Of a DNA stretch of 16,383 nucleotides, positions 7,939-14,673 are shown piece by piece. Source of the DNA: Opitutales bacterium (GTDB lineage: Bacteria > Verrucomicrobiota > Verrucomicrobiia > Opitutales > JAFGAQ01); assembly GCA_028704125.1 (NCBI GenBank), contig JAQVLM010000006.1, positions 1 to 16,383 on the forward strand. The letters are read 5' to 3'. The notes beneath the pieces are model-generated. The model was not told the DNA's origin, searched no databases, and was given only the letters and a program-made list of their open reading frames with translations. Every line of letters starts with the position of its first letter. Position 1 is the stretch's first letter. Both the position numbers and the translations under genes were made by a program.

Positions 7939-8728
7939 CGTCAAAGCATCGCTTTATGCCAGAATCCTGTTGGCGGTCGCGGACAGGGTTGCCTCTGATA
8001 TTTTTCCTGCATCCCGCGCTGGTGGAGATCGGCTGCCGGTTTTTGATCATTTGGCACTGACTTGGGTCCACGACGGCACTCTCTATGGATGGAGGGCGCG
8101 CCCGGGATCGGGTGAAGCCGCGGTTCCGGTTCTTCCGGAGGAACTCCCAAAGGGAACGCTCGCGCTGCATCTGGGGATATTGCCGGATGCCATAGCGTTT
8201 TTCGAAGGACGGCGGAGCCTGCCTTCGCGTTTAGGTTCGTGGTGGCGTCCCTTGGCCTGGATGCGAATGCTGAGGTTGCTTGCAGCGGCAAAAGCGAGGC
8301 TGGATCCTGTCAAACAGGGGAAGGCCATTTCCGATGCGGAAACGAGATTGAAGGTCGAAACCGGAATGTATGCAGCCTGTTGCGGAGTATCCGCATTGGT
8401 GTCGATGGATCCATTTTGTGCCCGCCTTTCTTCTGAGCAGCCATCCGGTCGCCTTCGCGTGTTCCTTGCCGGATATGATGCTCCACTTGCGATCCTTGGA
8501 ATCCGGCATGACCGGTGGGTGATGAACCCTTCGCCCACGGAACCCTACGAGCACGAGGTGGATTTGGTGTTCCGCGATGGCATGGCGGCGCTTCAATCGG
8601 TTTCGGGAAGGCTGGATAACCTCGCCGCAGTCGGCGATGGCCGCATTCGCATGAGCGGTTTTGTTCCCTTGGCCGACGGATTCACTCATATGACAGACCG
8701 GCTCCAGCAGTTTGTTCGCACGGCTTGA
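7901..8728 (+). CDS. Conserved-looking hypothetical protein, translationally overlapped with the glycosyltransferase
   Basis: This is a 275-residue soluble protein without signal peptide or membrane helix. The frame opens with ATG 7901 inside the preceding gene. An ATG at 7925 is an alternative and also overlaps. I do not firmly recognise it. Residues about 80-115 (GILPDAIAFFEGRRSLPSRLG, then a Trp/Arg/Leu-rich helix) and the end (LDNLAAVGDGRIRMSGFVPLADGF, then an amphipathic helix) have the look of SCP2-type lipid-binding proteins, which end with a similar 'G.i...G.ip' strand and helix. That resemblance is weak. Overlap with a lipid glycosyltransferase gene makes a lipid-linked role attractive but unproven. 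It is followed after 33 bases by the response regulator. Confidence 0.75.
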   Translation: MRIGWLGEMGLGDVKASLYARILLAVADRVASDIFPASRAGGDRLPVFDHLALTWVHDGTLYGWRARPGSGEAAVPVLPEELPKGTLALHLGILPDAIAFFEGRRSLPSRLGSWWRPLAWMRMLRLLAAAKARLDPVKQGKAISDAETRLKVETGMYAACCGVSALVSMDPFCARLSSEQPSGRLRVFLAGYDAPLAILGIRHDRWVMNPSPTEPYEHEVDLVFRDGMAALQSVSGRLDNLAAVGDGRIRMSGFVPLADGFTHMTDRLQQFVRTA

Positions 8729-8761
8729 CCCACAGGCATTCAACCGATTTTTGGAAACCAC

Positions 8762-10387
8762 ATGACAAAGATGAAACGCATTCTGGTAATCGATGATGAC
8801 AGCGAGATTCGCTACTCGCTCAAACGGGTATTGGAGGCCAGAGGGTTTCAGGTGATCCTTGCCGCAAGCGGAGAAGAGGGGATTGAGGTTGCCCGGAAGG
8901 AACAGCCGGGCGTCGTGTTGTCGGACAACCGCATGACTGGCATAACCGGGTTGGAGACGCTCCAACATGTCCGGGCTCATGTGCCGAATGCGATGGTGAT
9001 CATCATGACTGCGTATGCCACGACCCAAACCGCTATCGAAGCGATGAAGCACGGGGCATTCGATTACATCGTCAAACCCTTCGAGCTCAAACGCATCCTG
9101 GAGTTGACCGAACGCGCATGGCAGGCCCATTGCCAGTTGCACGCCGCCGACGGGTCGGCTTTGCCGGGGATTGACGCGCAGGACTACATCGAGGGAATGG
9201 TCGGCAATACGGAGGCCATGCGCGACGTGTTCAAGCTCATCGGGCAGGTCGCGCCCAGTGATGCCACCGTCATGATCACGGGTGAAAGCGGAACCGGAAA
9301 GGAGCTAGTGGCGCGGTGCATCTACCGTCACAGCCGGAGGAACAATGGTCCTTTTGTTGCCGTAAATTGTGCGGCGATTCCCGAAAACCTTATCGAAAGC
9401 GAGCTCTTCGGGCATGAAAAAGGATCGTTCACGGGAGCGACCAATCAGAAGCCCGGGCGGTTCGAGTTGGCGGACAAAGGAACCATATTTCTCGACGAAT
9501 TGGGGGATATGACACTCCCCACCCAGACCAAGATCCTCCGGGTGTTACAGGAAGGCGAGATCCAAAGGGTAGGGGGAACCGAAACCATCAAGGTCGATGT
9601 CCGGTTGGTTGCCGCCACCAACAAAGACCTTGAGCAAATGGTCCGTGAACGGACCTTCCGGGAAGATCTCTATTATCGGCTCAACGTGTTCCGTCTGCGG
9701 CTGCCGCCGCTCCGCGAACGCCGGGAGGATATTCCAGTGATCGCCCATTTCCTGCTGCAAAAACTGGCAACGAAATCAAAGACGCCCCTCCGGAAACTGA
9801 CAGCCGAGGCCATCCGGATCCTCATGGATCACGATTGGCCGGGCAATGTGAGGGAACTTGAAAACACGATCCAGCACAGTGCGGTGCTGTCACAGGGAAA
9901 CGTCATTCTCCCCAGTGATTTGCCGATTGAGGTCAGGGAATCTTCCAAGCGAAAACGCCGCGAAATGCCCGAGAAGTCAGGGGACATTGGCGGCTCAACG
10001 CCATCTTCGACCAAAGCGGAGAAGGATATCACTCCCGACCTTACTACCCCTGAATCCAAAGATTCACCGGACGCAGGTGGGACGCTTCGCGCCCCGCGCG
10101 ATGCCGCAAGTGAAGATTATACCCCTATGGCACCTCCGATGTCGTCACATATGCCGGGACAGCTTGGCTTGGGTGTTCAGCTTGACCTCACGTCAACCCT
10201 GGACCATATGTACAAGCAAATGCGCAATGAGCATCCCAAGGCATTGCTGATGGCGGTTGAGAAGGAAGTCGTGCTCCGGGCCTTGAAAGAAACCGATGGC
10301 AATCAGTTGAAAGCTTCGGAGATACTCGGTATCAGCCGGTCCACCTTGCGCAAGCGCATCGAAGAGTTTGACATCAACAGCCGCTGA
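8762..10387 (+). CDS. Sigma-54-dependent response regulator, NtrC/AtoC family
   Basis: The 541-residue protein has three modules. The receiver domain (about 5-118) has acidic D11-D13, phospho-acceptor D55 in VVLSDNRM, T83 in IMTAY and K105 in IVKPF. The AAA+ domain (about 145-385) has Walker A GESGTGKE at 174-181, the sigma-54 contact loop as GSFTGA at 221-226 (the usual form is GAFTGA), Walker B TIFLDELGD at 241-249, and LRERREDIP and WPGNVRELENTI further on. The Fis-type DNA-binding domain at about 505-537 has DGNQLKASEILGISRSTLRKRI. A Ser/Pro/Asp-rich linker of about 75 residues (395-470) is longer than typical. It binds DNA and drives RNA polymerase with sigma-54 after phosphorylation. 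No histidine kinase gene is adjacent. The start is ATG 8762 behind TTGGAAA. Confidence 0.95.
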   Translation: MTKMKRILVIDDDSEIRYSLKRVLEARGFQVILAASGEEGIEVARKEQPGVVLSDNRMTGITGLETLQHVRAHVPNAMVIIMTAYATTQTAIEAMKHGAFDYIVKPFELKRILELTERAWQAHCQLHAADGSALPGIDAQDYIEGMVGNTEAMRDVFKLIGQVAPSDATVMITGESGTGKELVARCIYRHSRRNNGPFVAVNCAAIPENLIESELFGHEKGSFTGATNQKPGRFELADKGTIFLDELGDMTLPTQTKILRVLQEGEIQRVGGTETIKVDVRLVAATNKDLEQMVRERTFREDLYYRLNVFRLRLPPLRERREDIPVIAHFLLQKLATKSKTPLRKLTAEAIRILMDHDWPGNVRELENTIQHSAVLSQGNVILPSDLPIEVRESSKRKRREMPEKSGDIGGSTPSSTKAEKDITPDLTTPESKDSPDAGGTLRAPRDAASEDYTPMAPPMSSHMPGQLGLGVQLDLTSTLDHMYKQMRNEHPKALLMAVEKEVVLRALKETDGNQLKASEILGISRSTLRKRIEEFDINSR

Positions 10388-10413
10388 TGCGCGGATCTAT
10401 CGTTCGATTTCAC

Positions 10414-11262
10414 ATGGAAACCATAGCCAGCATACTGACCAAAAGCGCGGATTTTCTCCAGCGGGAGGGCGTGGAGAATCCCCGACTGGATTCGGAATGG
10501 ATGTTGGCAGAGGTGATGGGATATCCACGCATGCGATTGTTTCTCGAGTATGAGCGTCCGCTCGGTGAGGACGTGATATCGGGGATGCGCTCGATGGTGG
10601 TTCGCCGCGGGAAGCGTGAGCCGCTTCAGTATATTCTGGGATATGTGATGTTTGGAGACCTCAGGATCAAAGTGGATCAGCGTGCGCTTATTCCACGGCC
10701 CGAGACAGAGGAACTGGTCGACATCCTGATTCAGCGGTATCGGACCCGGGAGGGACTTCATGTTCTGGATCTGGGCACCGGGTCCGGTGCAATTGCCTGC
10801 GCCTTGGCACATGCACTTCCCGGGAGCATTGTGTGGGCCACAGATATCCGTTCCGAAGCACTTTCTCTGGCCCGGGAAAACGCACAGCAGAACGGAATTG
10901 AGGCCGAACGGATCCATTGGCTGGAGGGAAGTTGGTTCGCGCCTCTCGGTCGTGAAAGCTTTGATCTGATCGTTAGCAATCCGCCGTATCTGGCGAAATC
11001 CGAGCTTCCGGGTGTTGAGCCCGAAGTTGGACAATATGAACCACTCACCGCTCTGGTTGCTGAAGATGATGGATTGGCTGATCTCAAAACCATTATTTCT
11101 GGATCTTCCAAGCACCTCAGACCCGGCGCCTCGCTCTTTCTTGAAACCGGCTGCTCCCAACATGCGGCCTTGGCTGAGTACTGCCGTTCATTGGGTATCT
11201 CCAATCATGGCTCTGAACGTGACCTGTCCCGTAAAGACCGCTATTTTCGAATCACGGTTTGA
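10414..11262 (+). CDS. prmC: Peptide chain release factor N5-glutamine methyltransferase PrmC (HemK)
   Basis: PrmC methylates the glutamine of the GGQ motif in release factors RF1 and RF2 using S-adenosylmethionine, improving translation termination. From ATG 10414 the protein is 282 residues, normal for the family. The helical N-terminus (ILTKSADFLQREGVENPRLDSEWML) is typical. Then come LIPRPETEELVD at about 92-103, the SAM loop VLDLGTGSGAIACALA at 117-132, and the catalytic SNPPYLAKSE at 188-197. An earlier in-frame ATG at 10387 overlaps the regulator's stop codon as TGATG and would add nine unconserved residues. Either way the gene is closely coupled to the regulator. Its 3' end faces a decayed gene on the other strand. 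Confidence 0.95.
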   Translation: METIASILTKSADFLQREGVENPRLDSEWMLAEVMGYPRMRLFLEYERPLGEDVISGMRSMVVRRGKREPLQYILGYVMFGDLRIKVDQRALIPRPETEELVDILIQRYRTREGLHVLDLGTGSGAIACALAHALPGSIVWATDIRSEALSLARENAQQNGIEAERIHWLEGSWFAPLGRESFDLIVSNPPYLAKSELPGVEPEVGQYEPLTALVAEDDGLADLKTIISGSSKHLRPGASLFLETGCSQHAALAEYCRSLGISNHGSERDLSRKDRYFRITV

Positions 11263-11400
11263 TTTCTTTGATCTGGGCTCTGAATTGGAGGGAGCGTCTT
11301 CGGCATCAATCCCGGAGGAATCCAACCTCTCGTTGAATCCCGAATGCGTCTTTTCTGTGGTTCCTGTCGTGCCTGTTATCGGTGCCCTGAATGATCAGGG

Positions 11401-12516
11401 TCAATCCGGGCCGGTCGCGCTGAATTCAAGAACAGCGGAACCGGCATCCTCTGCACTCACCTGAATGGTCATGGGTTGTCCCGCATTGATCACTCTGTTG
11501 CCCACTGGATTGAGATGCAGGGGAGGGGGTAGAAGTGGCGTTCCATTCGTAGGCTCCAATGTCGGGAAGCGCATCACGTGTGTAGCCCAGAATGTCTTTT
11601 CTGAGTTCCGATGCGTGGTTGGTGACGCCGGCGTCGGTGAGGGCGTTGGCCGCGATGGGTGCACCCGGTTGCTTTCCAGAGTTTATGAAAGCTTCAAGGT
11701 TCCCAGGCGGGACTTCGTAGGGGAATCCTGTGGTTTCAGAGAAAAACGGGTTTGCTGCGTTAAGCCCGAAGTTGAAATGGGCAACCGAACTGAATCCGTT
11801 CGCGTTCACAAAGCAGTTGTTGTAGAAGAGAGTCTGGTCGATTAGTTCGGGTTTCACGTTCCAAATGCTCATGCGGTAGATGGTTCCTTGCATCCTGCGT
11901 CCGAATATGCTGGTCCACACATCGTTGGGGGCGTAGACAACTGTGTTGTGCCGGAATACGTTTCTGCCAAACACCGGAGTTCCGAAGTGGAACACAAGTC
12001 CGCCTGCGGGACCGAAGACATGGATTCCGTCCGCGTGCCGATTCCATCTTCGACGGTCAGTCCATCGAATACCATCCAGAGATCGACGTTTCCTTTTTGG
12101 CTGAACGGGATTTTTTGACGCGGACTGCCTGAATCCGGAATATTTACAGTTCCCAGACTGAGTGTATTCAGGGTGGGATGATGCCCGGGCGCGGTTTCGA
12201 CGTTGACCCAATCGCTGAAATGCTGGACCGGTTCGGCTTGCCATGCCGGATGGTTGGTGCGCCCCGCGAATATGTCGCCATAGTTGCCATCATACATGAG
12301 TAGGGTATCACGCGATTGGAGGGCAGCCAGCGCTCGTTCAAACGAACGGAAAGGCGCCCCGGAAGATCCGTCGCCAGAGCTGTCATTCCCCTTTACCGCA
12401 TCGAGATGCAACGTGGCAGCTGGAAGCATCAGTGCGGAAAGCAGAAAACCGAGAATCCCGGTGAGTCGCTGCGGGAATGGTGCACGATGAGGTTTCAGGC
12501 GGAGTGGATTTGGCAT
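11401..12516 (-). pseudogene. Frameshifted secreted beta-helix protein gene
   Basis: Reading leftward from ATG 12516, the first frame gives a signal peptide (ILGFLLSALMLPAATLHLDA) and the beta-helix entry GNDSSGDGSSGAPFRSFERAL with LLMYDGNY, then continues to DGLTVEDGIGT. At about 12031-12034 the homologous sequence moves to another frame (DGIHVFGPAGGLVFHFG, NVFRHNTVVYAPND) as if one base were missing. At about 11524-11532, in a C-rich run after DIGAYEWNATST, it returns to the first frame as if one base were extra. The tail, LNPVGNRVINAGQPMTIQVSAEDAG...LEFSATG, looks like an Ig-like (He_PIG/cadherin-type) domain cut off by a stop at 11401. Short pieces resembling the rest of that domain lie in other frames to about 11380. 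The original product would be at least 370 residues. Clustered indels from sequencing are the alternative to true decay. Confidence 0.8.
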
Positions 12517-12582
12517 GGCGGTGGTGTGTTTGGATGGTGAATCAGGATTTGAAAGAGTGCTTCGTGCCGGAAAACCCGGGCT

Positions 12583-12603
12583 TGCATTACCACTGGTAAT
12601 GCA
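12583..12603. promoter_or_regulatory. 21-base palindrome, probable operator for the decayed beta-helix gene
   Basis: TGCATTACCA and TGGTAATGCA are perfect 10-base arms around a single C. The centre lies 77 bases upstream of the ATG at 12516, where a repressor or activator site is expected. Full symmetry with a one-base centre resembles operators of LacI- or GntR-family sugar regulators, which fits a secreted polysaccharide-related gene. No such regulator is encoded in the window. Confidence 0.55.
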
Positions 12604-12712
12604 TGAGGAAATGCCCATTAACAATTGGACGTCAATTACCTTGTTTTGCTGGCGCAAGATCCACCGTGGGCCGTCCTGCCAACCGACAAAACCCCGTCGA
12701 GAAGTGGAAAAA

Positions 12713-12734
12713 GGTTCTCCGTAGGTTCTTCGTA
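12713..12734. repeat. Two tandem copies of an 11-base unit
   Basis: GGTTCTCCGTA is followed directly by GGTTCTTCGTA, identical at 10 of 11 positions, and then by a partial third GGATTC. The 11-base period equals about one helical turn, as in direct-repeat sites for OmpR/PhoB-type regulators. The function is unknown. Confidence 0.5.
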
Positions 12735-12743
12735 GGATTCCCA

Positions 12744-12780
12744 TCAAACCGGGGGTCCATATTTATGGTTTCCGGTTTGA
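12744..12780 (+). repeat. Nested inverted repeat able to form a long hairpin
   Basis: Perfect 9-base arms TCAAACCGG (12744-12752) and CCGGTTTGA (12772-12780) enclose an inner pair CCAT/ATGG (12757-12760 and 12765-12768) around ATTT, all sharing one centre. As + strand RNA, three G-U pairs join the two stems into a 16-pair helix with one bulged U. On the - strand these become mismatches. No T tract follows, so it is not an ordinary terminator. Confidence 0.55.
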
Positions 12781-12899
12781 ACAAGAAAAGGTTTTACTCG
12801 CGCAGAGGAAGATACGTTCCAAACCGTGTGGCAAGGCACGCGCCATCCAGCGATCACCGGAACGGTTGAGTGACGTGAAAAAGAAGAATTGACGAGCAT

Positions 12900-12924
12900 C
12901 GCCCTGAGCCGAAGTCGAAGGGCG
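12900..12924. repeat. Short stem-loop resembling a common dispersed intergenic repeat
   Basis: The arms CGCCCT and AGGGCG form six pairs, followed by a tandem G-A mismatch, around a core containing GCCGAAGTC. The GCCCTGAGC...GTCGAAGGGC arrangement is like small dispersed repeats I recall from intergenic regions of many bacteria. Only one copy is present here, so repetition cannot be shown from this window. Confidence 0.35.
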
Positions 12925-12994
12925 GCAGGTTGGAAGAGAAGATGACTCGCCCCAAAAACATCCTCAGGGCAACCTGTCCATCTGCGTATTCAAT

Positions 12995-13014
12995 CTTCGG
13001 ATCAGGATCCGGAG
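12995..13014 (-). terminator. Hairpin 29 bases after the pyrophosphohydrolase stop, possible terminator
   Basis: CTTCGGATC and GATCCGGAG are complementary except for one wobble position and are separated by AG. The position suits a terminator of the - strand gene ending at 13043, but the sequence after it on that strand (AAGATTGAATACG) has no run of T. On the - strand the odd pair is a C-A mismatch, so the + strand RNA would fold better. Confidence 0.3.
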
Positions 13015-13042
13015 TCGTTCCGATACCCTGTTTAAGAAGGGA

Positions 13043-13387
13043 TCACAAATCCGTGTATTTCTTTGCGTTGCCACGGGATTTTTCGATCGGGTATTTCTTC
13101 CGGTTGTGTTCGAGCTTATGGTCAATTGCAGCCGGGAGGTCGATTTGCAGGACTTCGACCAAATGAAACAGATAAATGGCGATGTCGGCGATCTCTGCTT
13201 CGATGTTCGATCGGTTTTGTTCGATGGTGAGGGTCAATTCGTCTGCTTTTTTCCAGAGAAAGCATTCCATGAGTTCGGCAACCTCAATGGATAACGCTGC
13301 GGTCAGGTCCTTGGGATTGTGGAATTGGCGCCAATCGCGCTCTTCACAGAAAACCCGAATGGCGTCCAGGGTGGGAGTAAGGTCCAT
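13043..13387 (-). CDS. MazG-like nucleotide pyrophosphohydrolase, dCTPP1 type
   Basis: This family hydrolyses nucleoside triphosphates (often non-canonical or dCTP-like) to monophosphate and pyrophosphate to clean the nucleotide pool. The 114-residue protein fits the single-domain all-alpha form. The N-terminal FCEERDWRQFHNPKDLTAAL and the metal-binding pattern SIEVAELMECFLW (E35, E38) plus EAEIADIAIYLFHL (E65, D68) match the dCTPP1/RS21-C6 branch, as does the end KLEHNRKKYP. ATG 13387 was chosen because the protein then starts at the family's usual place. The 18 upstream in-frame codons look unrelated. No Shine-Dalgarno is visible. It lies 116 bases downstream of the transglutaminase/TPR gene on the same strand. 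Confidence 0.9.
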   Translation of the reverse strand: MDLTPTLDAIRVFCEERDWRQFHNPKDLTAALSIEVAELMECFLWKKADELTLTIEQNRSNIEAEIADIAIYLFHLVEVLQIDLPAAIDHKLEHNRKKYPIEKSRGNAKKYTDL

Positions 13388-13447
13388 TGTGTGGATGAGG
13401 ATTGAGTCCCGACAAGTTGAGGACATCCCATCCGGAGGCAACCCTAT

Positions 13448-13481
13448 TCTTGAACGGGCAGGCCTCCCGTCCTTTTCAAGA
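13448..13481 (-). terminator. Bulged hairpin after the transglutaminase/TPR gene
   Basis: TCTTGAA pairs with TTCAAGA and CGGG with CCCG around a loop containing the palindrome AGGCCT. One side carries a 5-base bulge. It begins 22 bases after the stop of the - strand gene ending at 13504 and about 60 bases before the next start, so it may terminate, process or stabilise the transcript. No T tract follows. Confidence 0.3.
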
Positions 13482-13503
13482 CATTTGCTGTGTGGGTGTC
13501 AGA

Positions 13504-14571
13504 TCAGTTGCGGCCCAATTGACCCGCGATCAAGGACTGTTCGCTGTATCCGAGTCTGCGGGCTTTCGTCATGGCGCGTTCCGCCCGCTTATGATCGCCC
13601 GCGATTGCGTAAACTTCGCTCAATCTGGCATGGAATCGGGGGTTGTGTGGCATTAGACGCGTCGCTTTTCTGAGCCAATAAAGCGCTTCGGAAGTGTTGT
13701 GCTCGTTTAGATACTGCTCCGCTTGTGCGTAGCAATAGAAGGGGTTTCTGCGGTTGAATCGTTCCGCGAGTCCGGCATAGCGGGCCGCCTGAGCGGGATT
13801 GTTTTTTTGTTGATACACCTGGCTGAGCATGTAGTAGACGGAGGCCTTGTCTCCTTTTGCCCCAAGAGCCTTTTGGAGGCACGTCTCGGCTTGATCGATG
13901 TCACCTTGTGCTTTGTGCAGGATGCTCCAATTCTTCCATGTGGCGGTGCTGTCAGGGTCTACGTTGACCGCGGTTTGGAACAGGTTGTGGGCTTCGGCCA
14001 TGTTGCCTGCGGCAACATGATAGACGGCGCGGTTGTTGTAGAAGTCGGCAAGCGCTTTCTCGTCAGGAATGAGATCGAGCTGGTAGGAATAAAGGGTGGT
14101 GTATTCGGGGAATAATTCGACCAAGTGAGCGGAATAATTGGTTTTGACCACGCAGTTGATGTGGTGGTTTTCGACAACGATCCGTCCCAGATCGGTCCAG
14201 GAAGGGTCGCGGAGTGCGCGGTTGAATTGAACGTTGAGGCCGATTTCCCTTCCAAGCGCGGTGACCAGAAACGCGAAACTGAGGCAATTGCCCCTTCGCA
14301 TCTCGAATGCTTCAGACGCGGAGAGGGTGAGGGCTGCGTCGTAGGTGAATCCCAAGCCTTCGGGGCTGGTCAGTTCTCTCAGGAGGGAGTCCAGTCTTTC
14401 GGAAACGGTTCCTTTGGAGATCCGCTTCCGGGCAAATTCCTTCATGCTCTCAGTTGGCTCGATCAGGGATCGTGGATCGGGAGTTGAGCCTTGGGCCATC
14501 CATAATGGAAGGATTGCAAACAAAAATGCCAGGCCATGGCAGAGAAGAGAACGGAGGGGTATCGCGTGCAT
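13504..14571 (-). CDS. Secreted transglutaminase-like protein with TPR repeats
   Basis: The 355-residue product begins with a signal peptide (LLCHGLAFLFAILPLWMAQGS, cleavage near residue 28). Residues about 60-165 resemble a transglutaminase-like/SirB1-type cysteine-peptidase fold: MRRGNCLSFAFLVTALGREIGL puts Cys96 at a helix start, and IVVENHHINCVV supplies His136 or His137. Residues about 175-345 are tetratricopeptide repeats (for example FYNNRAVYHVAAGNMAEAHNLFQTA, VYYMLSQVYQQKNNPAQAARYA, ALYWLRKATRLMPHNPRFHARLSEVY). A periplasmic or outer-surface scaffold with possible amide-bond chemistry is inferred. The substrate is unknown and the third catalytic residue is not obvious. AAAGGA lies 6 bases before the ATG, one of the better ribosome sites in the window, and it can be hidden by the upstream hairpin described separately. 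Confidence 0.88.
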   Translation of the reverse strand: MHAIPLRSLLCHGLAFLFAILPLWMAQGSTPDPRSLIEPTESMKEFARKRISKGTVSERLDSLLRELTSPEGLGFTYDAALTLSASEAFEMRRGNCLSFAFLVTALGREIGLNVQFNRALRDPSWTDLGRIVVENHHINCVVKTNYSAHLVELFPEYTTLYSYQLDLIPDEKALADFYNNRAVYHVAAGNMAEAHNLFQTAVNVDPDSTATWKNWSILHKAQGDIDQAETCLQKALGAKGDKASVYYMLSQVYQQKNNPAQAARYAGLAERFNRRNPFYCYAQAEQYLNEHNTSEALYWLRKATRLMPHNPRFHARLSEVYAIAGDHKRAERAMTKARRLGYSEQSLIAGQLGRN

Positions 14572-14575
14572 TTCA

Positions 14576-14665
14576 GGTCCTTTCGATCGGGATTTCCGGC
14601 AACAGCAGGTAATACACCGGAAAGGACCGCGCTACTTCATCCAAAGCACCGGAAGTTCAGGACCG
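14576..14665 (-). promoter_or_regulatory. Leader element: ribosome-site-masking hairpin with duplicated pairing segment
   Basis: On the - strand, AAAGGACC (14583-14576) contains the Shine-Dalgarno of the transglutaminase/TPR gene. GGTCCTTT (14628-14621) upstream is its exact complement. Just inside, TTTCCGG (14623-14617) complements CCGGAAA (14599-14593), so a leader RNA could fold with the ribosome site closed. A second copy of the pairing segment lies further upstream at 14665-14647: CGGTCCT-GAAC-TTCCGGTG, compared with CGGTCCTTTCCGGTG at 14629-14615. It could pair with the same partners instead. The pairings are seen in the sequence; a regulatory role is inferred. Confidence 0.45.
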
Positions 14666-14673
14666 TCAATGGA

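Larger units (their letters stand above)
12517..13042. other. Gene-free stretch of about 525 bases rich in symmetric elements
   Basis: No convincing gene is present. The open frames here lack start signals and have Arg/Pro-rich shadow-like composition. The stretch contains a 21-base palindrome at 12583-12603, an 11-base tandem repeat at 12713-12734, a nested inverted repeat at 12744-12780, a short stem-loop of dispersed-repeat type at 12900-12924 and a hairpin at 12995-13014. It serves as the upstream region of the decayed beta-helix gene (to the left) and the downstream region of the pyrophosphohydrolase gene (to the right). Confidence 0.6.

Noticed and set aside
6772..7944. 390-residue open frame on the - strand
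   Set aside because: It lies almost entirely opposite the well-supported glycosyltransferase. Its translation is His/Pro/Gln-rich with no recognisable motif, as expected of a codon-bias shadow.
8231..9142. 303-residue open frame on the - strand
   Set aside because: It covers the end of the 7901-8728 gene and the start of the response regulator on the other strand. It has no motif and crosses a real gene boundary.
11192..11386. Continuation of the decayed gene toward prmC in another frame (ITGTTGTTEKTHSG...)
   Set aside because: The first few residues resemble the end of an Ig-like repeat, but the rest does not and it overlaps prmC. It is too weak to include in the pseudogene span.
11012..11464. 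150-residue + strand open frame across the end of prmC
   Set aside because: It is out of frame with prmC and the conserved PrmC sequence explains the first 250 bases. The rest is antisense to the decayed gene's tail.
12603..12869. 88-residue + strand open frame in the gene-free stretch
   Set aside because: It is Arg/Lys/Pro-rich, lacks a ribosome site and runs straight through the tandem repeat and the hairpin. No family resemblance.
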